63,948 nucleotides of DNA from positions 1 to 63,948 of the forward strand of contig JAIXXN010000015.1 in assembly GCA_027490725.1 (NCBI GenBank). Reading direction: 5' to 3'. Below, one piece after another: positions 17,748 to 25,882 of this stretch. Position 1 is the stretch's first letter; each line of letters opens with the position of its first letter. Position numbers and translations under genes: made by a program. The notes beneath the pieces were generated by a model. The model did not search any database, was not told the DNA's origin, and saw only the letters and a program-made list of their open reading frames with translations. Source of the DNA: Oxalobacteraceae bacterium. Its GTDB lineage: Bacteria; Pseudomonadota; Gammaproteobacteria; Burkholderiales; Burkholderiaceae_D.

Positions 17748-18554
17748 TTAAAATGCATCAGGTTTCTTGATATTTGGCATTGCCGGACAATCGCCCTTAA
17801 GATATTTACGAATTGCCCCCTCTGAAACAGCGCAGAGACTGGCGAGTTTCCTGTTGGAGATCTCTGGCTCCATTGCTCGTATAGAACGTGCACTCTCCGT
17901 CCAATGTTCCTTTTTTTCTAAAAGACTGAGTTTTGCAGTTAATGAAATGATTCTAGCTTCTAGTGTTGATTTTTGAATTCTGAGTTCGCAGTTAGATTTT
18001 TTTGCATATTCACTTTGTAGTGCAGCCTTGTGAAGGGATGCTAATGCGGTAAGAAAGTTTGAAACGCTACCTGAGATCACTGCCACAATCAGAGATTTAC
18101 TAGTGTTCCTCATTATTCTTTGAAGCCCGGGATGCTCAGAGTTTGCTTCTAAAGCATTCCGAAGTTTGCTTTTACTTTTTTTGGATAACAGCTTTAGGCC
18201 ATCGTTCCCTGCAATCTCCGTCGCCGTCACCCGTACAGGTAGGTATTCGCCAGATTCACAACTGTTAAGATGATCGTGTACTAGCTGCGTGTAGCATGAC
18301 TGTTTGGGCCTGTACAGAACGACTCCAGCTGCGGCGAGCTGCGCAAACATTTCTACCTTACGAGCGTTTTCGTCGCGCTGAAACCGCATCACAATTCGTT
18401 TACCAGCCATTGGATCTGTAATGGCATGTTGGGTCATATATGCCTGCACGTCATTAGCCCAATGCAAGCCCATGCTCTTGGTAAGTTTGGAAAACGACTC
18501 CTCACCTTTGCTCACTTGGCTTGCCAATGATGCGATGATTTCTTGCCTGTTCAT
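17748..18554 (-). CDS. Island protein with coiled coil and C-terminal helix-turn-helix, unknown function
   Basis: About 268 residues from ATG 18554; a TTG at 18563 has AAGGA 7 nt upstream and may be the true start. The basic N-terminal half has lysine-rich helices (LLSKKSKSKLRNALEANSEH). A heptad-like segment follows (STLEARIISLTAKLSLLEKK). Near the C-terminus is a resolvase/AraC-like helix-turn-helix: ISNRKLASLCAVSEGAIRKYL. I do not recognise the family. DNA binding is inferred; partition or regulatory roles are both possible. Confidence 0.65.
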   Translation of the reverse strand: MNRQEIIASLASQVSKGEESFSKLTKSMGLHWANDVQAYMTQHAITDPMAGKRIVMRFQRDENARKVEMFAQLAAAGVVLYRPKQSCYTQLVHDHLNSCESGEYLPVRVTATEIAGNDGLKLLSKKSKSKLRNALEANSEHPGLQRIMRNTSKSLIVAVISGSVSNFLTALASLHKAALQSEYAKKSNCELRIQKSTLEARIISLTAKLSLLEKKEHWTESARSIRAMEPEISNRKLASLCAVSEGAIRKYLKGDCPAMPNIKKPDAF

Positions 18555-19178
18555 GTTGTTCAATTTAGTGTCCTTACTTAACAAAGACTGCGCAGCGGCA
18601 GGTCTGAGGGATGGCGTATTTTTTGATAGGGGAGATGTCTTGCATCTAGCGGCTCAGGTATATGTGTTCATCTGATCTATAACTGCTAGGCGTTTAGGAA
18701 ACTGTTCTCCAATTGTGTGTGGCTATAAATATTCGTGTCTTCATGGCGAAATATCGGTAATTCATTTGCTGTCCATCTAGGCCGCTCTAAGCGCTTTTGG
18801 CTCACCTCCGTCTGTCGGCTTGCTAGAAATGAATGTTCGCGTATTCCCGACTCTCATTCCTTTCTAATCCATGTACGTCCCCCATGTGGTATGCCATTCA
18901 CGAGTCCACCTTCAATCCAGCCTAGTGACTCTGAGAAAACCCAACCACAACTAGTAATGAAAATGCTTCTTCGCGTTGGGCATGTGTGAGAATTAGCGTA
19001 TTTCCGAATGAATAAGAATGTTATTCTGTCGTGTGTCGGCGACTTCGGCAGGAGCAGGCTGATGTGGAATTGATTTTGACAAGAATGAGCACTATTAGAT
19101 CTAGCCGAATTTTGGGTTGTGCTCAACGCTGCTTAGTGAAATTAGAGGCCTGCGTGATGCAGGCCGAGAGGATACATA
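18555..19178. other. Intergenic region without a convincing gene; stem-loop before the next start
   Basis: About 600 nt between divergent genes. Short frames on both strands lack ribosome sites and recognisable sequence. A perfect 7-bp stem (GGCCTGC/GCAGGCC, loop GTGAT) at 19147-19165 sits immediately before the GAGAGGA ribosome site of the 89-residue gene and may influence its translation. Confidence 0.5.
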
Positions 19179-19448
19179 ATGACTATAAAAAATGATTTGG
19201 TTGACCAAGCGAACTTCGGATATCTTCCTGTGGGAGTTGGTAATTTACTCTTTTGCGTTGAATCGAACTCGAAGCAGAGCAAAGGGCAGGACAAAGACGA
19301 TGATTTCTTTGAAGAACGCACTCCTGATGGCGAAGCCGTGGCGAAATATCATGTGTGGCACCATATGAGCACTTATCCTCCGTTTGGGACGAACGCTGGA
19401 TGGAAAAAATTCAATATTTATGGCGAGGTTGTCGCAAGCGGAAAATAG
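19179..19448 (+). CDS. Small island orphan protein
   Basis: An 89-residue protein with GAGAGGA 8 nt upstream of the ATG. The sequence is soluble and acidic in the middle (GQDKDDDFFEERTPDGE), then aromatic (KYHVWHHMSTYPPFG). No family is recognised. The good ribosome site and the preceding hairpin favour a real gene. Confidence 0.5.
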   Translation: MTIKNDLVDQANFGYLPVGVGNLLFCVESNSKQSKGQDKDDDFFEERTPDGEAVAKYHVWHHMSTYPPFGTNAGWKKFNIYGEVVASGK

Positions 19449-19577
19449 TGATAGTTGCGCAAATCAAAGTAACTGGCAGTAGCATTAAGCGGTTATATTC
19501 TATAGCCAAGATATAAAATCAAAGCCCGGTTGAGCAAGCAATGATCGAACAACTTTAGAAAGCGTACTACACAATAT

Positions 19578-19592
19578 CCCCCCCCCCCCCCC
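19578..19592. repeat. Homopolymeric C15 tract upstream of the membrane-protein gene
   Basis: Fifteen consecutive C residues lie 58 nt before the ATG at 19651, in AT-rich surroundings. Tracts this long are prone to slipped-strand change and in several pathogens alter promoter spacing. A sequencing or assembly miscount of the length is possible. Confidence 0.9.
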
Positions 19593-19650
19593 TGGTGAAG
19601 TCAGGCGTAGAAACTTAAAACTGGATAATTCCAAGAGAAATCACACTATT

Positions 19651-20514
19651 ATGCTGGATGAACATCAAAATAGGTTGGCTAGCAAGTTAGGAAAAATTCG
19701 GGATTTCATTTTGTGCGTAATGGGGATTGCGTGTTTAGGCTTAGCGATTTATTCCTCTATCATTGATAGACTGCAAGCAGGGACACTGCTATTTACTGCT
19801 GGATTAGTTCTTATTGTATTTTCAAATCTTACACGTTTCGAATCAATTAAGGCGCTAGGTATCGAAGCAAAGATGGTTGCTCTTAATGATAAGTTGACTG
19901 AGGCTAATAGTCTTTTAGCGCACATGCGAGACATGGTTGGCTTGATGGCTGATACATCATTCCAGATAATTGGTAATATGGGACGATGGGATGCGGAAAT
20001 TCCAAAATCCGAAATGATAAAGATTGTAGAGAATTTCGAACAGTTGCTAGTCGCACTGGACGAGCCAATTGAAATCACTCAAGCTAAGCTTGAGCCTTGG
20101 CATCGTGCAAATATAAGGGATATGGCAAATTCCATTCTTGGTGCACTGAGTAGGTTTCAGCAGTACCGGAATCAAGTATTAACAGAAGAGGCTAGAAATC
20201 GAACTACTCCGGTTGTGGATCCGAATTTAGATTCTCGCCTCTTCGATAAAAACACCGAATTCATCAGGCAGGCATACGATATTCGGAATGGCGAGATAGA
20301 TGACTTCCCGGAGCGCATTGAACGACTTATCGCAGAGACCGATATCGCTGAACCAGCGCATTTACGTTGGTTGCTAAGAGAGGTGAGTCCGATGCTCAAA
20401 GAGCTTCACTATTACCTTAGGCATAAAAAATTTAAAGATAGAAACGGTTGGTTAGCACGGCCATACTCTTATGAGATACCGCTAGATTTTAGTTTAGTTC
20501 AATATGCGAAGTAG
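19651..20514 (+). CDS. Two-helix membrane protein with cytoplasmic helical domain, unknown function
   Basis: A 287-residue protein. Two closely spaced membrane segments are near residues 20-37 (FILCVMGIACLGLAIYSS) and 44-60 (TLLFTAGLVLIVFSNL). A long soluble helical domain follows, beginning with a coiled-coil-prone stretch (MVALNDKLTEANSLLAHMRD). The layout of two short helices and a large cytoplasmic domain occurs in some effector proteins of defence islands, but no family is recognised. A C15 tract sits in its upstream region. The AT-rich codons fit the island. Confidence 0.65.
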   Translation: MLDEHQNRLASKLGKIRDFILCVMGIACLGLAIYSSIIDRLQAGTLLFTAGLVLIVFSNLTRFESIKALGIEAKMVALNDKLTEANSLLAHMRDMVGLMADTSFQIIGNMGRWDAEIPKSEMIKIVENFEQLLVALDEPIEITQAKLEPWHRANIRDMANSILGALSRFQQYRNQVLTEEARNRTTPVVDPNLDSRLFDKNTEFIRQAYDIRNGEIDDFPERIERLIAETDIAEPAHLRWLLREVSPMLKELHYYLRHKKFKDRNGWLARPYSYEIPLDFSLVQYAK

Positions 20515-20627
20515 GCGGCTCCAACGCAGATTCCTGTTCTAGCCGATCTGGTTAGAATGTTGTTTGAAATGTGGGCTGGATTTCATAGCAAGGCGTCCAA
20601 TTTACTTGTTGAGATAAACTAACGACC

Positions 20628-21161
20628 TTAGATTCTCCAATTTCCCATTTGTAGCCTTTTTTCTCCAACGTAAAATGGGCGATTTGTTAAATTTAGAATA
20701 AGTGCAATTGTAGCGGTGGTGAACTGGGCTCTGGTAGTAACGTGAACTTCACCGTAACTCTTTGCTGATAGCTGGAGTTGAGCCGACAAACTCATGACTT
20801 TTTTTGTCTGGAATGACACCTTGATCTGATGAGCAAACTCATTGCGTATTTTTCGGATTAGTTCACATTCGCGATACTCGATCTCCGATATTAGACCTAG
20901 GGCAAAGGCGGCAGCGATACGTGCGGAAAATGTCCCGAGCGGTGCGTTGAAGCCGTCTAGCAACGCTTTATTCCCATTGTTGGGAATAAGAAATGCTTCA
21001 ATGACCCTACCTAGCAATTCATCTAGCATTGCCGCTGCAGCTAACGCGGCCCCTCGTTCTGTCTCTTTGTTGAAATCGCCAAGAAATTCCATAAATCCTT
21101 GGAGATGCCGATGAGTCTCAAAAAAGGGAGTCTCTGAAAAAGGTTGGGGAGTATGACTCAT
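20628..21161 (-). CDS. MltR-family (mannitol-repressor-like) protein
   Basis: A 177-residue protein matching the MltR/YggD family: ERGAALAAAAMLDELLGRVI, LLDGFNAPLGTFSARIAAAF and the strongly conserved ECELIRKIRNEFAH. MltR proteins have an all-helical fold without a classical DNA-binding motif. The family's RNxFAH motif near residue 108 is reminiscent of HEPN-like helical proteins. No mannitol genes are nearby, so a regulatory role in sugar uptake is unlikely here; the function in the island is unknown. Confidence 0.8.
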   Translation of the reverse strand: MSHTPQPFSETPFFETHRHLQGFMEFLGDFNKETERGAALAAAAMLDELLGRVIEAFLIPNNGNKALLDGFNAPLGTFSARIAAAFALGLISEIEYRECELIRKIRNEFAHQIKVSFQTKKVMSLSAQLQLSAKSYGEVHVTTRAQFTTATIALILNLTNRPFYVGEKRLQMGNWRI

Positions 21162-21369
21162 TAATTCTTATCAACGATTGATGGTAGACATAAAGGATAA
21201 TATCTTAATTAAAACACAATTTACGGGGCGAGGTTGTACATACTGACCTAGCTCTGACCGAAATTTCTGGTAACACTGAAAGGCAATTTTGGGGCGGTTT
21301 TGAGCCTGAGTTGCTGGTCGGTAGCATCAATATTCACGCGCCGGGGAAGGGGCTGCAGACCCCGTTAAA

Positions 21370-21954
21370 TTACGCGCAAACGCAATATCGCTTCACTGTC
21401 GACTCAGACAACTTAAAGTGTTGCGAAGTCTTCTTTATGCTGGCGCTGTTCTCGGCGCGCCATGTTCGAACTAAAGCAGGATCTGCTTTTATTGGTCTAC
21501 CGAGACTTTCTTTGCCACGGTGTGTCTTGCCAGTCGAGGCGAGGGTGAGTTTGGCAAGTTGGCGCCCCGACGCTGTGCGCTCGGATATTCGTGCCCGTTC
21601 CATATCGGCTACCTGAGCCAATACAGCAACGATCAGTTCACCTACTCCGGGGCCGATCCGTCCAAGGCCGTTGACCTCCACGGCGACGCCCTTATTAAGT
21701 AAGGCCCGTATGGTTGTTTGTACGTCGATAGCGTCACGACCCAGACGGTCGACCGCGTAGACATGGATCGTGTCACCCTTGCGCACGTATGCCAGCATGG
21801 CAGCGAAGCCCGGGCGGTCAGCCGCAGATATCGACCCAGATACGCCTTCATCCGTAAACTCGTGCTCGATACGGTCGGCTTGAGTCAGTGCCGCTTTCTG
21901 TAATTCTATGGACTGTCCCGTGGTACTGACGCGGTAGTAAGCAATGTGGCTCAT
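21370..21954 (-). CDS. Serine recombinase (resolvase/invertase family)
   Basis: A 194-residue small serine recombinase. The catalytic serine is in YYRVSTTGQS near residue 10. Also visible are FTDEGVSGSISAADRPGF, the VYAVDRLGRDAIDV block with catalytic arginines, and the dimer helix MERARISERTASG. The C-terminal helix-turn-helix is KKTSQHFKLSESTVKRY. The start at 21954 has AAGGA 6 nt upstream. An inverted repeat overlapping the upstream region is a candidate crossover site. Confidence 0.92.
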   Translation of the reverse strand: MSHIAYYRVSTTGQSIELQKAALTQADRIEHEFTDEGVSGSISAADRPGFAAMLAYVRKGDTIHVYAVDRLGRDAIDVQTTIRALLNKGVAVEVNGLGRIGPGVGELIVAVLAQVADMERARISERTASGRQLAKLTLASTGKTHRGKESLGRPIKADPALVRTWRAENSASIKKTSQHFKLSESTVKRYCVCA

Positions 21955-21969
21955 GTACGTTCCTTTTTC

Positions 21970-21998
21970 GGTCATAAGATATCCGCTTCATTATGACC
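21970..21998. repeat. Inverted repeat next to the serine recombinase, candidate resolution site
   Basis: GGTCATAA (21970-21977) and TTATGACC (21991-21998) are perfect 8-bp arms with a 13-nt spacer. The total of 29 bp is close to one resolvase dimer site, and it lies just upstream of the gene, where res sites normally sit. A TGTCGAATAT half-site-like sequence follows near 22013. Confidence 0.5.
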
Positions 21999-22081
21999 TA
22001 GACCAAAATTAATGTCGAATATCTTTTGAGCTAGTAAGGGTGGTGGTTTTTTAGGTGGCTCACTAGTTACAACTTCTGATC

Positions 22082-22456
22082 TTAGATGTGTAACACTGAC
22101 CGGTGATCTGGATTTGCGATGATTGCTTCTTCTCGCGCCAACAAGACCTCTGCTATGTGGTCTTTCATTGCGGCTTCAGCTTGGTCCCCATGTTCACGTA
22201 CCGCTTTCATTGCGAACGCATAACCATTGATGTATTCGTCTATTAGTGCGACTGCGTTTATTGAGGCTTTGTGTTCTTCTGCTTCCCAGTTCACTGCCTT
22301 TATTGCCTCTTCACGCCCGATTTTTCGGCCCTTGACGTAAAGGTCCTGCGCTATTAACTGTGCTTGTTCTATTGTGAGGAGGTTTGTGCCGAATTTGGCA
22401 CGCCCTGCGATGTAGGAGACGAAAGCCACGATACAAACAATCAATACTGTTTCCAT
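22082..22456 (-). CDS. Small membrane-anchored island protein
   Basis: About 124 residues from ATG 22456. One N-terminal membrane segment (ETVLIVCIVAFVSYIAG) precedes a charged helical cytoplasmic part (AQLIAQDLYVKGRKIGREEA, AEAAMKDHIAEVLLAREEA). It resembles small phage or plasmid-borne proteins in layout, but no family is recognised. Confidence 0.55.
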   Translation of the reverse strand: METVLIVCIVAFVSYIAGRAKFGTNLLTIEQAQLIAQDLYVKGRKIGREEAIKAVNWEAEEHKASINAVALIDEYINGYAFAMKAVREHGDQAEAAMKDHIAEVLLAREEAIIANPDHRSVLHI

Positions 22457-23043
22457 TCTTAATTCCAAATAGGGGTTTATTTAACGCACGGCCAATACTG
22501 CCTTTTAATTTTGTACATGAAACAGAGCTTAATCGCCACGGCCATAGCAGAATCATAGCGCCATTATTGGTAATCTGCTAATAATTTTAAGGGCAATGAT
22601 TATGTGACCTTGTTAGGGGCGATTCGCCCCTCGGGAGGCGCTAGGTATGCCCCACGCGGTGCTGTCTGCTCAGGTAGGTGTGGACGGTGCCGACACGGTG
22701 AAGTCGAACGAAGGGGGCATACCTTGGAGCTGCTGATCTGTTTTACGATAGGACGAGGCTCCGCATTGAGAAACTAACCGAAATTCTTTTTGATGTGGGA
22801 GTACACAGAAAATGGTGATTAGGTTCGGCGAACAATGCTCATTCGAAATGAATGGTGCGATAGGAGGGGGCTTTTTGACGCTAGTATGAGGGAGAGACTC
22901 TCGCGTGACTAAAAAAAATTTTAGCATCATCAATATACGATTAGTGATGTTGAAATAGTTATTGTTGATTACATGATATGATGTAAAATATGCAATTGTT
23001 TGATTTCGCGCTTCCGTCGGAGTCACTTCTCTTGAAAGTTTTG
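22457..23043. other. Non-coding stretch with strong inverted repeats; possible structured RNA
   Basis: This gap of nearly 590 nt has a GC-rich core unlike the rest of the island. GGGGCG/CGCCCC with a 3-nt loop lies at 22616-22630. AGGTATGCCCC (22643-22653) pairs perfectly with GGGGCATACCT (22714-22724) around a 60-nt interior. Frames through it do not look like known proteins. It could be a structured RNA or a relic of an inserted element. Confidence 0.45.
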
Positions 23044-23775
23044 ATGACCACTAAAATACTTGCTGTAACGTCAGCCTTCATGTTGAGCATGATCAGCGGT
23101 AACACTCTTGCGGCACAGACATGGACGCTAACAACCAAAGGCATCATCAACGCTGGTGTTGATGTTACAGGCGTTTTTGGTTTTGCTGGCCAAGATTTAA
23201 AAGGCAAGACGTATTCGCAGTCCATTACGACTAGCACTGACCCTAGAGATTGGAAAAACGGCAGTGCTGCATTTGAGATGTTTTGGGGCACGAATAATAG
23301 AAATGGCTTTCTTCGTGTATCGTACATTGATGGGACTGGGCCTGGGTTTACAACTACCTACACGGTTGATGGTCATGCCGTTGAATTTACTGCAACGTCA
23401 ACTGACTACGGGGGACAGGTTGTAGGCGATAATAACTCACCCTCTCCGCAGTCAAGCAAGGTCATTATTAGTAATTATCATGAGGGACGTACTGCAGACG
23501 GAGACTATTTGCGATCCTATCAAAGTGCCGAAGTGCATTTGTCAGGATTCGTGCCGTCTGCGAAGTTTAATCAGACGCTCTCTCAAAGCCTAGATCCATC
23601 AACCTATAGTGTGGGTTCTTCCTTTTCCATTTACGGGCGTAATACAGCAAATTTCGATGCCAGTGCGAATTACTTCTCTATTAGTTCAGTTCCGGAACCA
23701 GAGACCTACGCGATGCTTCTTGCTGGTCTCGGTCTAATTGGTTTTGTGCTGCGTCATCGTAAGGCGCAAGTTTAA
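23044..23775 (+). CDS. PEP-CTERM sorting-domain exported protein
   Basis: A 243-residue secreted protein. The signal peptide is residues 1-24 (ending NTLAAQ). A beta-rich central domain follows with no recognised family. The C-terminal tripartite PEP-CTERM tag is SVPEPETYAMLLAGLGLIGF followed by VLRHRKAQV. Such proteins are processed by exosortase, which is not in this window. The start at 23044 is chosen because it begins the signal peptide; an upstream ATG at 22990 adds a non-signal extension. Confidence 0.88.
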   Translation: MTTKILAVTSAFMLSMISGNTLAAQTWTLTTKGIINAGVDVTGVFGFAGQDLKGKTYSQSITTSTDPRDWKNGSAAFEMFWGTNNRNGFLRVSYIDGTGPGFTTTYTVDGHAVEFTATSTDYGGQVVGDNNSPSPQSSKVIISNYHEGRTADGDYLRSYQSAEVHLSGFVPSAKFNQTLSQSLDPSTYSVGSSFSIYGRNTANFDASANYFSISSVPEPETYAMLLAGLGLIGFVLRHRKAQV

Positions 23776-23782
23776 TACGCAG

Positions 23783-23809
23783 GACTTCTAACTTCCGAGG
23801 TTAGAAGTC
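23783..23809. terminator. Terminator-like hairpin between convergent genes
   Basis: GACTTCTAAC (23783-23792) and GTTAGAAGTC (23800-23809) form a perfect 10-bp stem with a 7-nt loop. It lies between the PEP-CTERM gene (+) and the integrase gene (-), where a bidirectional terminator is expected. The flanking T tract is weak. Confidence 0.65.
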
Positions 23810-23819
23810 TAATTGTTCT

Positions 23820-25340
23820 CTAATGGCACACTTCAGGTAGATAAGCATGTAGTCCTTCTGGAAAGAGTTTTTGCTGTATCGAGGAAATAATTTCCGCTTG
23901 CTTGTCTAGTGACTCCATTCCGCCATAAATGGCGGTCATTCCGCCCTTTCCAGTATGCCCCATGATAGGGCCAAATTCTGAGTCTGAGTAGCCACATTCA
24001 CGAGCCACGTCGGCGAATGTATGCCTGATACTATATAACGTAAGTCCGTCCGCGTGGTCGCCAAGAGCCAGCTTTAGCATGCCATTTAACCGTTCAACTC
24101 GTGTTCGAGCGGTTTCTGATACGCATGACCCGGCGCGCAGCGCAAGGCGGAAGATAGGTTCAATTTCATCTGAGACTGGAACATCGCGCTTACTAGAATT
24201 GTTCTTTGCTCCTTGTAAGCCTACCCGAAAAACTAATCGCGTCTTACCCATGATGTCGGCACGTTGAATCAGTGATTCTTCTCCCGACTGCAAGAGCTCT
24301 CCCGGTCTGAATCCGTATAGCGAACACAGCGCAATTGCGGCGTGCCAGTGTTGGCCTCTGTTTGGCAAAACATCTCCGAACCCTTTGATTGCATTTCTCA
24401 GTAACGGAACAGGTATAGGGGCCTTTGTGCCCTTAGACGCCTTGCTTGCGCCCTTAAGTGATCGAAGTTCACCTATTTTCGGGATGTTGAAACTATGCCA
24501 GCCGGGAACAAGCTTCAACATTGCAATTACCGCTGAAATCTCGGTCCAAACGGAACTTGCCTTTTTCTTCTTCAGTTCTGCCGAGCACCAAGCGGTGATG
24601 CTCTCCTTTGCGTGATCTATCGAGCAGGGGACTTTTATACTCTTCTCCATGCAACGCTGTGCCATAGCGATGCGGCGTGTAGTCTTTCCAATGGCATATT
24701 CAGCGAAAGCGACTTTTAACGCGGATGATGTAAGTTCGCACTCGCCGCTACTGACTGCGTTCAGTCTAGCGGGTTGATAGGACGTAATCGCGGCAGCTCC
24801 TGCATTATTAACCATGCTTACAGGCCGGCCCTCTTCAATGAGTTCCAGCGCCCTCAACGCAGCTTGGGCTTGAGCAGGATGCATTTGGATTTGCGGAGGC
24901 ATTGTGCCGTCTATATGTGCTTGTGCCGCCTTCTTCCTCCAAGCAATATCATCACGCCACCCGCTAGGATTTCTCCCTTGTTCGGCAATTACTGACATCG
25001 TAATCGTTCGCATTACGTCTGGTAATGAGGCAAGAATCGCTGATGCATATTCGGCATCTGCTTGGGGCAACGCTGTGCTTGCACTTGTGGAATTGCTACT
25101 TGCTACTTGTGAGTTATCGTTACTGCAAGGCAAGTGCGATAGGTCAACTTTCGCTAAAGCTTCGGCGCACTGTTCGTCAAATTTGACGGTTATGCGACGT
25201 GATCTAAGTGCAGCTTCGGTTGGGTCAGCAGTGCCGAGTGCTTGTACAAATTCGGTGCGACCCAGAATAACTGCAATCTCTTTTGGGTACCTGCGACGGT
25301 AGCTGTACCTGCCATTTCGCCTAAAAAGAAACTCTGCCAT
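23820..25340 (-). CDS. int: Tyrosine recombinase / site-specific integrase
   Basis: A 506-residue phage-type integrase starting MAEFLFRRNGRYSYRRRYPK, a DUF6538-like N-terminus; GGAG lies 5 nt upstream. Catalytic residues: arginine in CSLYGFRPGELLQ, a YSIRHTFADVAREC block in which the usual first histidine is tyrosine, histidine in IMGHTGKG and the nucleophile in MTAIYGGM. It lies 150 bp inside the right 23-bp repeat and reads inward, the usual place for the gene that integrates and excises the element. Confidence 0.93.
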   Translation of the reverse strand: MAEFLFRRNGRYSYRRRYPKEIAVILGRTEFVQALGTADPTEAALRSRRITVKFDEQCAEALAKVDLSHLPCSNDNSQVASSNSTSASTALPQADAEYASAILASLPDVMRTITMSVIAEQGRNPSGWRDDIAWRKKAAQAHIDGTMPPQIQMHPAQAQAALRALELIEEGRPVSMVNNAGAAAITSYQPARLNAVSSGECELTSSALKVAFAEYAIGKTTRRIAMAQRCMEKSIKVPCSIDHAKESITAWCSAELKKKKASSVWTEISAVIAMLKLVPGWHSFNIPKIGELRSLKGASKASKGTKAPIPVPLLRNAIKGFGDVLPNRGQHWHAAIALCSLYGFRPGELLQSGEESLIQRADIMGKTRLVFRVGLQGAKNNSSKRDVPVSDEIEPIFRLALRAGSCVSETARTRVERLNGMLKLALGDHADGLTLYSIRHTFADVARECGYSDSEFGPIMGHTGKGGMTAIYGGMESLDKQAEIISSIQQKLFPEGLHAYLPEVCH

Positions 25341-25489
25341 TTTGCTCCACGTGTGACATCCCGGTGTGGGGTTCACAGGGCGATTTTGGGTAAGGAAATA
25401 CAGCGTTGTGTTACAGCTGAATTTCGCGGGGAGCCTTTATTATCAGGGCTTCTTGCTTACCGAGTCAAAGCTGTGTGGTGCATGGCATT

Positions 25490-25512
25490 CAATTGGGGAT
25501 GCCGTAGACGGT
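25490..25512. repeat. Right attachment repeat (23 bp, identical to 16013-16035)
   Basis: A perfect copy of the left repeat in the same orientation. DNA to its right returns to GC-rich host composition. On the reverse strand it reads TVYGIPN, the same codons as in the arsC-like gene. Confidence 0.9.
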
Positions 25513-25521
25513 GATATGCAT
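25490..25521 (-). pseudogene. Displaced original 5' end of the arsC-like gene
   Basis: On the reverse strand, ATG at 25521 starts MHITVYGIPN and then meets a TGA where element DNA begins. This is the host's first ten codons, separated from the body of the gene at 15691-16047 by the insertion. Precise excision between the repeats would rejoin them in frame. Confidence 0.85.
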
Positions 25522-25882
25522 AGGAATAGCGCAGGAGTGATAGGGGGCGTCAGCGATTGCAGCGGAGCGCTAGCATACCATGAGCGGCCTGAGCCCGGCG
25601 GCGCCGGGCGCTGGTATTAGCGCATTTCGGCACGCTTGAAAACCCTATAAATCAAGCAATTAGCAATCTGAAAAATATGACTTCTTAACGTTGCTTAACA
25701 AATTTCGCGATGCTAAAGTTCTCGAAAGCAACGAAAAACACCTGCCATTCCTGCCAGCCCTAACCCTGCTTGCCCGTTCACTTTGGCATGGTCTGCCCCA
25801 TACAAGGCGTCAGAATATTTGCAAATAACAAATATTGCGGAAACTCCAAAAGAGCTACCGCGTTCGAATCCCAGGGAATGTC
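25522..25882. other. Host intergenic region right of the element; large imperfect inverted repeat at 25567-25623
   Basis: It would have held the original promoter of the arsC-like gene (leftward) and now leads to the chemoreceptor gene (rightward). GCGCTA(GC)ATACCA and TGGTATTAGCGC flank a nested GCCCGGC/GCCGGGC hairpin (25593-25609). TAAAGTTC at 25714 resembles a sigma-28 -35 box, but no GCCGATAA-like -10 follows at the right distance. No gene is seen. Confidence 0.5.

Noticed and set aside
18735..19126. Short frames on both strands between the HTH gene and the 89-residue gene
   Set aside because: No ribosome sites, no recognisable sequence, mutually overlapping.
21224..21616. A coding-looking forward frame (GEVVHTDLALTEISGNTERQ..) downstream of the serine recombinase
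   Set aside because: The later part is antisense to the recombinase and no start or family was found. At most it is a gene relic.
22670..23026. A 118-codon reverse frame in the island gap
   Set aside because: No ribosome site or family; it crosses the inverted-repeat region and has an irregular composition.
25714..25740. Possible sigma-28 promoter before the chemoreceptor
   Set aside because: TAAAGTTC is present, but nothing like GCCGATAA occurs at the required 11-nt spacing.
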